Shown in pieces: positions 57,134 through 64,000 of a DNA stretch of 64,000 nt. The position numbers and the translations under genes are program-made. The stretch's first letter is position 1; each line of letters begins with the position of its first letter. The notes below the pieces were generated by a model, which was not told the origin of the DNA, did no database searches, and saw only the letters and a list, made by a program, of their open reading frames with translations. The stretch comes from Kitasatospora xanthocidica (GTDB lineage: Bacteria; Actinomycetota; Actinomycetes; Streptomycetales; Streptomycetaceae). The DNA lies in contig NZ_BNBY01000029.1 of assembly GCF_014656195.1 (NCBI RefSeq), positions 1-64,000 of the forward strand. The letters run 5' to 3'.

Positions 57134-58239
57134 CGACCGCGGCACCCGCGACCACGGGGGCGGGCCCGGTCGGGGCCGCGGGGGACGAGCTGGTGCTCAC
57201 CGCCTGGTCGGCGGTCACACCCTTCGGACTGGACCGCGCGGAGTTCGGCGCCGGCGTGCTGGCCGGCCGCACCGCGGTCGGCGAGCTGGACCGCGAGCAG
57301 TACCCGGGCCCGTACGCGCGGGCCGGGCTGGTGCCCGGGTTCAGCGCGGCGGAGGCGCTCGGCCGCAAGGGGACCAGGACCATGGACCGGGTCACGGCGC
57401 TGGCCGTGACCGCCGTGGACCGGCTCATCGCCGAGTGCGGCCCCGGGCTGCTGGAGCGGCCGGAGCGGGTCGGCCTGGTGCTGGGCACCGGGCACGGCAG
57501 CGTGCAGAGCATCATGGACTTCACCCGGGACTCGCTGACCGGGGAGAAGCCGTACCACGTCGACCCGGCCCGCTTCCCCAACACGGTGATGAACCGGGCC
57601 GCCGGGCAGAGCGCCATCTGGCACGGCATCAAGGGGCCCAACAGCACCATCGCCGGCGGCCGGCTGACCGGACTGCTCGCGCTGAACTACGCCGCGCGGC
57701 TGCACCGGGGCGGCCACTGCGACCAGGTGATCTGCGGCGCGGCCGAGGAGTACTCGGTGCAGCGGGCCTGGCTGGAGTGGGCCGGCGGCACCGGGGCGGA
57801 GGAGCTCGGCGAGGGCGGCACCGTCGTCCTGCTGGAGTCCGCCGCCGGGGCGGCCGCGGCCGGGCGCCGGCCGCTGGCCCGGCTGCTCGGCGTCCGGTTC
57901 CGGGCCCACCAGGGGCCGGGCACCGCGGGCGCCGCGCTGACGGCCTGCGTGCGCGCGGCGCTGGAGCGGGCCGGGCGCTCCGCCGAGGAGGTCCGGCTGG
58001 TGGCCCCGCTCGGCGGGGACGAGGAGTGGGACGCCGTGGTCGAGGCGCTCGGCGGCGCCGCGCCGCGCCGGCTGGACTGCCGGCCGCTGACCGGCGACAC
58101 CGCCGCGGCCGCGACCAGCCTCCAACTGGCCGCCGTGCTGGCCTCGGTGGAGCGCGGCGAGCTGTCCGAGGGGCAGCTCGCGCTGGTCACCGGGACCGAC
58201 CGTGACGGCCAGGTCGGCTGCGCCGTACTGGGCGTCTGA
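57130..58239 (+). CDS. KS-like chain length factor without catalytic residues
   Basis: This 369-residue ketosynthase-fold protein aligns with the KS but lacks the catalytic residues. The cysteine position reads STIAGGR (Ala155). The first histidine region reads APLGGDEEWD where HGTGT would be, and the second PLTGDTAA where a GH motif would be. A partner subunit of this sort (CLF) forms a heterodimer with the KS and sets chain length in type II PKS. Classical aromatic CLFs have glutamine at the cysteine position, which is absent here. It overlaps the preceding gene by 4 nt. Confidence 0.85.
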   Translation: MTTAAPATTGAGPVGAAGDELVLTAWSAVTPFGLDRAEFGAGVLAGRTAVGELDREQYPGPYARAGLVPGFSAAEALGRKGTRTMDRVTALAVTAVDRLIAECGPGLLERPERVGLVLGTGHGSVQSIMDFTRDSLTGEKPYHVDPARFPNTVMNRAAGQSAIWHGIKGPNSTIAGGRLTGLLALNYAARLHRGGHCDQVICGAAEEYSVQRAWLEWAGGTGAEELGEGGTVVLLESAAGAAAAGRRPLARLLGVRFRAHQGPGTAGAALTACVRAALERAGRSAEEVRLVAPLGGDEEWDAVVEALGGAAPRRLDCRPLTGDTAAAATSLQLAAVLASVERGELSEGQLALVTGTDRDGQVGCAVLGV

Positions 58240-58258
58240 GGAGCGGTCGGAGAGGCTC

Positions 58259-59287
58259 ATGCTGATCAATCAACTGTTCGATCCGCCGGAGCTCCCGGAC
58301 CGCACCGTGGAGCAGGACGGCACCGTCCTGCTCCACGGGAAGGTCGGGATCCCGGTCACGGACCCGCTCCTGGACGGGCACTACCCGGGCTTCCCGCTGG
58401 TGCCCGGCCTCTTCCTGGTCCAGCACGTGCACGCGCTGGCCTCGGCGGCGCTGGAGCGCCGGGCCGACCTCCCGCTGGTGCTGGAGAAGGCCAGGTTCCT
58501 GCGGCCGGTCCGGGCGGGGGAGCAGGTGCTGGTGACGGTGCGGCTGACCCCGGCCGGCCCGGCCGGTCCGGGCGCCTCCGCCACCGACGCCCTGGCCACC
58601 GCCGAACTGCGGGCCGACGGGCAGCCCGCGGCCGAGTTCCGGATCCGCTACCCGGAGGGGAGGCCGGACCCGGTCGGCACGACCGGCAACAGCACCACCG
58701 CCGGCGACGCGACCGAACCGGCCGGCACGCTCCACCGGATCAAGGCGACCATCCCGCACCGGCACCCCGTGCTGCTGGTGGACCGGGTGGTCGAGGTGGA
58801 ACCGGGCAGCCGGCTGCTCGCCCGCAAGGCGGTGACCGCCGCCGAGCCGTGCTACGCCGGGCTCGACGACGACGCGCCGGCCGAGCGGTACGCCTACCCG
58901 GCCGGCCAGCTGCTGGAGTCCTGGGCGCAGGCCGCCGTCCTGCTGGCCTGCTGGCAGCGGCCCAACCCGTACGTGCTCACCGGCAAGGTGGCGCTGCTGG
59001 CCGCGGTCAAGGACTCCAGGGTCCTGGCGGCCGTCCACCCGGGGCAGGTCGTCGAGCACGAGGTCCGGATCGTCCGCGACCTGGGGGACACCGTGATCCT
59101 CGGCGGGTCGAGCACCGCCGACGGCCGGCCGGTGCTGGAGGTGGGCCAGTTCACCGTGGCCCTGCGCGGGGCGGAGGTCCTGCGCGCCGAGTCGGCCGAC
59201 GGCAGCACCGGCGACGCGACCGGCGACAGAAGCAGCGACGGAACCGACGACGGAACCGACGACAGAACCAACGACGGAGAGGGATGA
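58259..59287 (+). CDS. Fused double hot-dog FabA/FabZ-like 3-hydroxyacyl-ACP dehydratase
   Basis: A 342-residue protein made of two FabZ-like halves. Half 1 has GHYPGFPLVPG with His41, but glutamine (LFLVQH) near the usual glutamate position. Half 2 begins IPHRHPVLLVDR near 165 and has LLESWAQ with Glu220. One complete His/Glu pair might therefore be formed across the two halves. It would dehydrate the beta-hydroxyacyl-ACP made by the ketoreductase to give double bonds. The last ~30 residues are an Asp/Gly/Thr-rich tail from a short DNA repeat. The ATG has GGAG upstream, and the stop overlaps the KR start. Confidence 0.83.
   Translation: MLINQLFDPPELPDRTVEQDGTVLLHGKVGIPVTDPLLDGHYPGFPLVPGLFLVQHVHALASAALERRADLPLVLEKARFLRPVRAGEQVLVTVRLTPAGPAGPGASATDALATAELRADGQPAAEFRIRYPEGRPDPVGTTGNSTTAGDATEPAGTLHRIKATIPHRHPVLLVDRVVEVEPGSRLLARKAVTAAEPCYAGLDDDAPAERYAYPAGQLLESWAQAAVLLACWQRPNPYVLTGKVALLAAVKDSRVLAAVHPGQVVEHEVRIVRDLGDTVILGGSSTADGRPVLEVGQFTVALRGAEVLRAESADGSTGDATGDRSSDGTDDGTDDRTNDGEG
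59213..59283. repeat. Low-complexity repeat encoding the acidic tail of the dehydratase
   Basis: Imperfect units around GACGGAACCGAC are repeated several times in frame, giving a tail rich in Asp, Gly and Thr. The end of the repeat also supplies the GGAGAGGG ribosome site of the next gene. Confidence 0.7.
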
Positions 59288-60051
59288 CGATGTCCGCAAC
59301 CGGGCAGAGTGCCGACCCGCGCCGGGTGGCGCTGGTGACCGGGGGGTCCCGGGGCATCGGACGCGCCGTGGTGAACAGGCTGGCGGCCGACGGCTGGGAC
59401 GTCGCCTTCTGCTACCAGTCCAACCAGGAAGCCGCCGAGCAGGTGGCGAAGGAGGCGCGGGCGCACGGCGCGGCCGTGCTGTGCCGGCGGGTCGACGTGA
59501 CCGAGGCCGCCGCGGTGGACGCCTTCGTCAAGGAGACCGAACGGGAGCTCGGGCCGCTGGACACCGTGGTCTCCAGCGCCGGCGTGGTGCGCGACAACCC
59601 GCTGGTGCTGCTCTCCGCCGCGGACTGGGACGCCGTGCTGCGCACCAACCTCGACGGCACCTACCACGTCTGCCGGGCCGCGGTCTTCGCGATGATGAAG
59701 CGCCGGCGCGGCTCGCTGATCACCATGTCCTCGGTCGCCGGGGTGTACGGCCACGCGACGCAGTCCAACTACTCGGCGTCCAAGGCCGGGATCATCGGCT
59801 TCACCAAGGCGCTGGCCAAGGAGGTCGGGGTCCGCGGGATCCGGGCCAACGTGGTGGCGCCCGGATTCGTCGACACCGACATGACCGCGGGGCTCGCCCC
59901 CGAGGTCGGCGAGCGGATGACGGAGCAGATCCCGCTGCGGCGCTTCGGCCGGCCGGAGGAGGTGGCCGACCTGGTCTCCTTCCTGGCCTCCGAACGGGCC
60001 TCCTACATCACCGGCCAGGTCTTCGGGGTGGACGGGGGGCTGGTGCTCTGA
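59284..60051 (+). CDS. FabG-type 3-oxoacyl-ACP reductase (ketoreductase)
   Basis: This 255-residue SDR has TGGSRGIG at 19-26, SSAG near 97-100, the catalytic serine in ITMSSVAG near 150, and Tyr163/Lys167 in SNYSASKAG. It should reduce the beta-keto group of the ACP-bound chain with NADPH. The first ATG overlaps the dehydratase stop; a second ATG two codons later is about equally likely from the ribosome site. The stop overlaps the next ATG. Confidence 0.93.
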   Translation: MTMSATGQSADPRRVALVTGGSRGIGRAVVNRLAADGWDVAFCYQSNQEAAEQVAKEARAHGAAVLCRRVDVTEAAAVDAFVKETERELGPLDTVVSSAGVVRDNPLVLLSAADWDAVLRTNLDGTYHVCRAAVFAMMKRRRGSLITMSSVAGVYGHATQSNYSASKAGIIGFTKALAKEVGVRGIRANVVAPGFVDTDMTAGLAPEVGERMTEQIPLRRFGRPEEVADLVSFLASERASYITGQVFGVDGGLVL

Positions 60052-60773
60052 TGGCCCGTCGCCCGAGTGTGCCGCGCTTCTACTTCTCCCTGCGCAGCCC
60101 CTACTCCTGGCTCGCCTGGCGGGAGCTGGTCGAACGCCACCCCGACGTCGCGGACCGGGTCGAGTGGCGACCGTTCTGGGAGCCGGACCGGCGCAGCGGC
60201 GAACTGCTCGCCGCGCTCGGCGGGGAGTTCCCGTACTCCGCGATGTCGCGGGCCAAGCACCTGTACGTGCTGCAGGACGTCGCCAGGCTGGCCAAGCGGC
60301 TGGACCGCACCCTGGTCTGGCCGGTGGACCGGGACCCGGTGTGGGAGGTCCCGCACCTGGCCTACCTGGTCGCCGAGCGCCACGGTCGCGGCCGCGAGTA
60401 CGTCGCGGCGGCGTACCGGACCCGGTGGGAGGAGGGCCGGAACATCTGCGACCCGGCCGTGATCGCCGGGATCGGCGACGAACTCGGCCTCGAACCGGAG
60501 GAGTTGGCCGGCGCGGCGGAGCAGGACGAGCTGCGCGAGCAGGGCGCCCGGCTGCTGTACGAGGTGTGCCGGGACGGCGTCTTCGGGGTGCCCTTCTTCG
60601 TCCACGGCTTCAGCAGGTACTGGGGCCTGGACCGGCTGGCGGACTTCGTGGCGCTGCTGCGCGAACAGGCGCCCCCGGGCGGGCTGCTGACCCCCGCCGG
60701 GGCGCTGTCCGTCGCCGAGGCCGCGGCGCCCTCGCCCGGCTCGGACCAGGGCCACGCCGGCGGCTGCGGCTGA
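60051..60773 (+). CDS. DsbA-family 2-hydroxychromene-2-carboxylate isomerase-like protein
   Basis: A 240-residue thioredoxin-fold (DsbA/kappa GST) protein. The position of CxxC is SPYS (16-19) in FYFSLRSPYSWLA, the HCCA isomerase pattern, so it is not a disulfide oxidoreductase. The cis-proline loop is FGVPFFVHG. Family members isomerise double bonds, often with glutathione. In this cluster it could change the geometry of a double bond in the polyene chain, a step proposed before ring closure in cinnamoyl-lipid pathways. The last ~35 residues are a low-complexity tail ending HAGGCG. Confidence 0.82.
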   Translation: MARRPSVPRFYFSLRSPYSWLAWRELVERHPDVADRVEWRPFWEPDRRSGELLAALGGEFPYSAMSRAKHLYVLQDVARLAKRLDRTLVWPVDRDPVWEVPHLAYLVAERHGRGREYVAAAYRTRWEEGRNICDPAVIAGIGDELGLEPEELAGAAEQDELREQGARLLYEVCRDGVFGVPFFVHGFSRYWGLDRLADFVALLREQAPPGGLLTPAGALSVAEAAAPSPGSDQGHAGGCG

Positions 60774-60828
60774 CCGGGGCGCGGCGGCCGTCCGCGCCGC
60801 CGAGCGAAGGATCTTCCGAGGAGGAGAA

Positions 60829-62007
60829 GTGTTCGAGCTCGACAGCCCGTTCAAGGCGCTGAGCGCCCAGTGCCAGGAATGGGGGCACGACTTCCGGGCG
60901 CACGCCCTCGAACTGGACCGCGATCCGGAGGCGATCCGCCGCTACTTCGACCTGCCCGCGGTGCGCTTCCTGGCGACCATGGGCATCCCCGAGGAGTACG
61001 GCAACCGGCCCGAGCCCATCGGCGGACACCGGTTCCACGGCGACCGGGCGCTGGAGCGCGTGGTCATCATGGAGGAACTCGCCTGCGCCGACGCCGGGAT
61101 GCTGGTCGCCTCGCCCGGACCGCTGCTGGCCGGGGTCCTGCTGGAGGTGCTGGGGGACCGGCGCCAGAAGGAGTGGTTCTACGGCCGGATGCTGGCCGAT
61201 CCGCTCTGGACCTTCTTCGCGCTGACCGAGCCCGACCGGGGTTCGGACGCCAGCGGGATGCGGACCGCGCTCACCCCCGGCCCGGACGGGACCGGCCTGC
61301 GGCTCACCGGCGCCAAGCGCTACGTGGGCAACGCCTGCCGGGCCCAGCTCGGCGTGGTCTTCGCGCGGACCGGGCCCGGCCCGCTGGGGGTCAGCGCGGT
61401 GCTCACCGAGACCGCCGTGCCGGGCTACTCGGCCGCGCCGCTGCCGATGATCGGCCTGCGCGGGGCGCGGCTCAGCACGATCGAGTTCGACGGGGTGGAG
61501 ATCGCCGAGGACCGCGTCCTCGGCCGCCACCTGCCCAGGACCCGGCGCGGCACCTGGGCCTTCGTGCAGACCTTCAACCGGCTGCGGCCGGGGGTCGCCG
61601 CGATCGCGCTCGGGGTGGCCAGGGCGGCGCACACCTACGTGCTCACCCACCGCCGTTCGCTGCGGCCCGCCGAGCGCGAGCGGCTGGACGGCATCGGCCG
61701 GCGGATCGCCGCCACCCGGCGGCTGATCCACGCCGCCGCGGCGGCCGTGGACGCCGACGGGGGCAACGGCTACCTCGCCTCCGCGGCCAAGGCCCGGGCC
61801 AGCCGGCTGGCCGAGGAGGTCACCCTGGAGGCCTGCACCTTCTTCGGCCCGGGGGCCCGGCTGGACCACCCGCTGCTGGACAAGCTGGCCCGGGACGCCC
61901 GGTCGATGGAGTTCATCGAGGGGACCACCTCGATGCAGAAGCTCAACCTCTTCCAGGGGCTCGTTTCGGGCAAGCTGGAGCGGGCCGGCTCGCCGGCGGC
62001 CGGCTGA
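60829..62007 (+). CDS. Acyl-CoA dehydrogenase-family flavoprotein
   Basis: This 392-residue protein has the acyl-CoA dehydrogenase layout: FFALTEPDRGSDASGM near 127-142 in the FAD/substrate region, and the C-terminal helical domain with EFIEGTTSMQ near 361-370, where the IEGT glutamate would be the catalytic base. The GTG start follows AGGAGGAG. It should introduce a double bond next to a thioester, perhaps to desaturate or aromatise the ACP-bound chain. It is the last plus-strand gene, ending at a large hairpin. Whether it acts on CoA or ACP substrates cannot be told from the sequence. Confidence 0.88.
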   Translation: MFELDSPFKALSAQCQEWGHDFRAHALELDRDPEAIRRYFDLPAVRFLATMGIPEEYGNRPEPIGGHRFHGDRALERVVIMEELACADAGMLVASPGPLLAGVLLEVLGDRRQKEWFYGRMLADPLWTFFALTEPDRGSDASGMRTALTPGPDGTGLRLTGAKRYVGNACRAQLGVVFARTGPGPLGVSAVLTETAVPGYSAAPLPMIGLRGARLSTIEFDGVEIAEDRVLGRHLPRTRRGTWAFVQTFNRLRPGVAAIALGVARAAHTYVLTHRRSLRPAERERLDGIGRRIAATRRLIHAAAAAVDADGGNGYLASAAKARASRLAEEVTLEACTFFGPGARLDHPLLDKLARDARSMEFIEGTTSMQKLNLFQGLVSGKLERAGSPAAG

Positions 62008-62050
62008 GCGCAGCCGGAGAGCCGCAGAGCCGCAGAGCCGGAGAACCCAG

Positions 62051-62099
62051 AACGCCGTCAGGGCCGGTCCGTTCGAAACGGACCGGCCCTGACGGCGTT
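62051..62099. terminator. 49-bp perfect hairpin between convergent genes
   Basis: A perfect 23-bp stem (arm begins AACGCCGTCAGGGCC) with a 3-nt loop CGA lies between the acyl-CoA dehydrogenase and SARP genes, 7 nt from the SARP stop. It should end both transcripts. Confidence 0.8.
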
Positions 62100-62106
62100 T
62101 GGACCC

Positions 62107-62868
62107 TCAGTCGGCCACCAGGGTCTGCGAGAGGATCGAACGGTACACCTCCGCCAGGCTGCGCCCGGGCTCCAGGCCCAGCTCGCTGACCAGCCAGCGG
62201 CGGGTGCGGTGGAACACGTCCAGGGCCTCGGTCTGCCGGCCGTTGCGGTAGAGCGCGAGCATCAGCTGCTCGGTGAAGCGCTCCCGCCCCGGGTACTGGG
62301 TGGTGAGCTGCTTCAGCTCGGAGATGATGCCGCGCTCCTCGCCCAGCGCGAGCTTGGCGGCGATCAGGTCCTCCCGGGCGCTGAGCCGCTGCTCGTCCAG
62401 GTGCGAGGCCTCCAGCTGCAGCCGGGGGCCTTCGTAGAGGTCGAGCAGTGCCGGGCCCCGCCACAGCCGGAGCGCCTCCTCCAGCAGGCGTACGGCCTCC
62501 TCCGGCCGGGAGGCGGCGGCGGCCGCGCCGCCACGTTCGGCCAGTGACAGGAAGCGGTGCGCGTCCACCGCCTCGGACGGCAGGTTGAGCAGGTAGCCGC
62601 CGTAGAGGGTGTGCACCAGTTGGTCGCCGCGGTCGCCGGTGACCGATTCCAGGAACTTGCGCAGCCGTCCTATGTTGGCCTGCAGCGCGTTCCTGGAGTT
62701 CTCCATCCGGCGGTCGGCCCAGAGCTGGTCGACCAGGTGGTCGAAGCCGACCGGTTGCCCGGGCGCCAGCGCGAGCAGCGCCAGCACCGTCCGCACCCGC
62801 TTCGACGCGAGGTTGTGCCGCCGGCCGTTCCGTACCACCGTCAGTGATCCCAGTAGCTGTAACTCCAT
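62107..62868 (-). CDS. SARP-family transcriptional activator
   Basis: A 253-residue protein with an OmpR-type winged helix in the first ~95 residues (ASKRVRTVLALLALAPGQPV near 21-40) and a bacterial transcriptional activator domain after it (LRLWRGPALLDLYEG near 133-147). This is the small SARP architecture of pathway-specific activators such as ActII-ORF4, with no ATPase domain. The ATG has AGGA 8 nt upstream. The 11-bp-period repeats before the ACP gene are a plausible target. It lies 62 nt downstream of the dioxygenase gene and may share its transcript. Confidence 0.93.
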   Translation of the reverse strand: MELQLLGSLTVVRNGRRHNLASKRVRTVLALLALAPGQPVGFDHLVDQLWADRRMENSRNALQANIGRLRKFLESVTGDRGDQLVHTLYGGYLLNLPSEAVDAHRFLSLAERGGAAAAASRPEEAVRLLEEALRLWRGPALLDLYEGPRLQLEASHLDEQRLSAREDLIAAKLALGEERGIISELKQLTTQYPGRERFTEQLMLALYRNGRQTEALDVFHRTRRWLVSELGLEPGRSLAEVYRSILSQTLVAD

Positions 62869-62930
62869 GTCCCCCGTCCTCTCCGTGCTCTCCGTCCTGG
62901 CCGTCCGGTCCCGATCGGTCCAGGCACCGC

Positions 62931-63884
62931 TCAGGTCATCGAGACGACCACTTTGCGGGCCCCGGTGAAGGCCTCGCGCCCGTGCAGCATCCGCATGTTG
63001 TCGACCACCATCACGTCACCGGGCTGCCAGGGCACGGCGACCTTGTTGCGCGCCATGGCCAGGCGCACCTCGTCCAGGTCCCGGTCCGGGATCTCGCGGC
63101 CGTCGCCGTACGTCACCCAGTGCGGCAGGTCGTCGATCCGGTCGACCACCGAGCGCATCAACTCGGCCTCGGCGTCGGGCAGGTTGGACAGGTGCCACTG
63201 GTCCGCCTGGTTGAACCAGACCGGCTCGCCGGAGTCCTGGTGCGGGCGCACGCCCGGCCGGTGCTGGCTGACCCGCAGCCCGCCCTCGGCGGTCCACTCG
63301 TACTCGGCCTCGGCCTCGGCCAGGAACTTCTCCACCACGGCCCGGTCGTCGGTCTCGTAGGTGGACTGCCAGGACTTGCCCAGGCCAAGCCCGCCATGAA
63401 GGTGCTGACGGTATGTCACCCCCCGGCCGGTGTAGCGCTCGCGGACCGCCTCCGGCAGGTCGGCGAGCAGCGCCCGGCCGTCGCAGACCGGCGTCGCGCC
63501 GCCGCTCTCGGCCGCCACCACGCAGTGGAAGAACAGCCGGCTGGGCCAGGTGTGGGCGTAGGACATCTCGTTGTGCAGGCTGATCTCGAACCGCGCCGGG
63601 TACTCGGTGGAGGTGAACACGCCCTCCGCGACGGCGCTGCGGGGGGTGTCCCCGCCCCGGTAGCTGGCCAGCACCGGGTGGCCGAAGCGGGTCACCGTCC
63701 GGTGGAAGGCGTCGATGTCCGGCAGCCCGAGGCCGCGGATCAACAGGCCGCCGTGCTCGGCCAGTCGGGCCTCGACCACGGCGCGCAGCTCGGCCGTGGT
63801 CTCCGCGCGCCCGAGGTCGGGAGCGCGGTCCAGTCGCAGGACCGGGAGCGTCGTCCCGCCGTTGCTCACTGTGTCGATGTGCAT
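62931..63884 (-). CDS. TauD/TfdA-family Fe(II)/2-oxoglutarate dioxygenase (SyrP-like)
   Basis: This 317-residue dioxygenase has the iron ligands His104 and Glu106 in SLHNEMSYA and His301 in MRMLHGREAF, plus a C-terminal arginine in GARKVVVS for 2-oxoglutarate. The HxE in place of HxD is typical of the SyrP/AsnO-like subgroup, many of which hydroxylate amino acids for peptide synthetases. That hints that NRPS genes may lie to the right, outside the window. The ATG has GGAG 8 nt upstream. A strong hairpin lies in the leader or promoter. Confidence 0.88.
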   Translation of the reverse strand: MHIDTVSNGGTTLPVLRLDRAPDLGRAETTAELRAVVEARLAEHGGLLIRGLGLPDIDAFHRTVTRFGHPVLASYRGGDTPRSAVAEGVFTSTEYPARFEISLHNEMSYAHTWPSRLFFHCVVAAESGGATPVCDGRALLADLPEAVRERYTGRGVTYRQHLHGGLGLGKSWQSTYETDDRAVVEKFLAEAEAEYEWTAEGGLRVSQHRPGVRPHQDSGEPVWFNQADQWHLSNLPDAEAELMRSVVDRIDDLPHWVTYGDGREIPDRDLDEVRLAMARNKVAVPWQPGDVMVVDNMRMLHGREAFTGARKVVVSMT

Positions 63885-63905
63885 CCGCAGGTCTCCAATG
63901 GAAGA

Positions 63906-63938
63906 GGGGGTGATCCTGCCCGCAACAGGATCACCCCC
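63906..63938 (-). promoter_or_regulatory. 13-bp inverted repeat 21 nt before the dioxygenase start
   Basis: GGGGGTGATCCTG pairs perfectly with CAGGATCACCCCC around a 7-nt loop. It is followed on the right by an AT-rich stretch (TATCTATC, ATATAT) that may hold the promoter. It could be an operator, a leader hairpin or the end of a gene off the right edge. Confidence 0.5.
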
Positions 63939-64000
63939 CCTATCTATCGGGGACATATATTCGGTTGTCGGTCCGCCGTGCGGGGTCGGCCCGGCCGCCC

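Noticed and set aside
60051..60773. Thiol-disulfide oxidoreductase function for the DsbA-like protein
   Set aside because: The CxxC motif is replaced by SPYS, which fits the isomerase branch of the family.

Overview
The window is very GC-rich with G/C-ended codons, many GTG and some TTG starts, GTGA/ATGA stop-start overlaps and long GC hairpin terminators. Together with modular PKS genes, a SARP-type regulator and a CebR-type operator, this points to a Streptomyces or Kitasatospora-like actinomycete. No tRNA, rRNA, CRISPR array or transposase was seen.

Region 1 (1-28.7 kb) is one end of a type I modular polyketide cluster. A large LuxR-type (LAL) regulator precedes, on the minus strand, a one-module PKS gene (KS-AT-KR-ACP) and a 5329-residue PKS with three KS-AT-DH-KR-ACP modules and a terminal thioesterase. 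The docking tails suggest that the one-module protein feeds the large one. Further left are a plus-strand O-methyltransferase/TIM-barrel pair, a proline-iminopeptidase-like hydrolase and another PKS cut by the left edge. No loading module is visible, so earlier modules should lie outside the window.

Region 2 (29.1-32.5 kb) is the conserved but poorly understood trio of a circularly permuted ATP-grasp protein, an alpha-E protein and a transglutaminase-like protein.

Region 3 (32.8-53.5 kb) looks like a catabolic island for plant cell wall and lignin aromatics. A fused double-IclR regulator (PobR-like) is divergent from a tightly overlapping operon pcaI-pcaJ-pcaH-pcaG-pcaB-pcaL-pobA. Next are a secreted GH44-CBM2 glucanase under a CebR-type operator, and a minus-strand operon for a CoA-dependent hydroxycinnamate route: SDR, amidohydrolase, CoA ligase, MaoC hydratase, IclR regulator, then vanA, a 57-residue ORF and vanB. 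A PaaX-like regulator is divergent from it, followed by a secreted alpha/beta hydrolase. Read together, ferulate and p-coumarate would be shortened to vanillate and 4-hydroxybenzoate, converted to protocatechuate, and opened to beta-ketoadipyl-CoA.

Region 4 (53.6 kb to the right edge) is a second natural-product cluster. It has a free ACP, a KS, a KS-like partner without catalytic residues, hot-dog thioesterase/dehydratase proteins, a FabG-type ketoreductase, a DsbA-like isomerase, an acyl-CoA dehydrogenase, a SARP-like regulator and a TauD-type dioxygenase. No aromatase or cyclase is visible, so it resembles a highly reducing type II PKS that makes polyene or cinnamoyl-type acyl chains. Three GTCAG repeats with an 11-bp period in front of the ACP gene are a plausible site for the encoded SARP.
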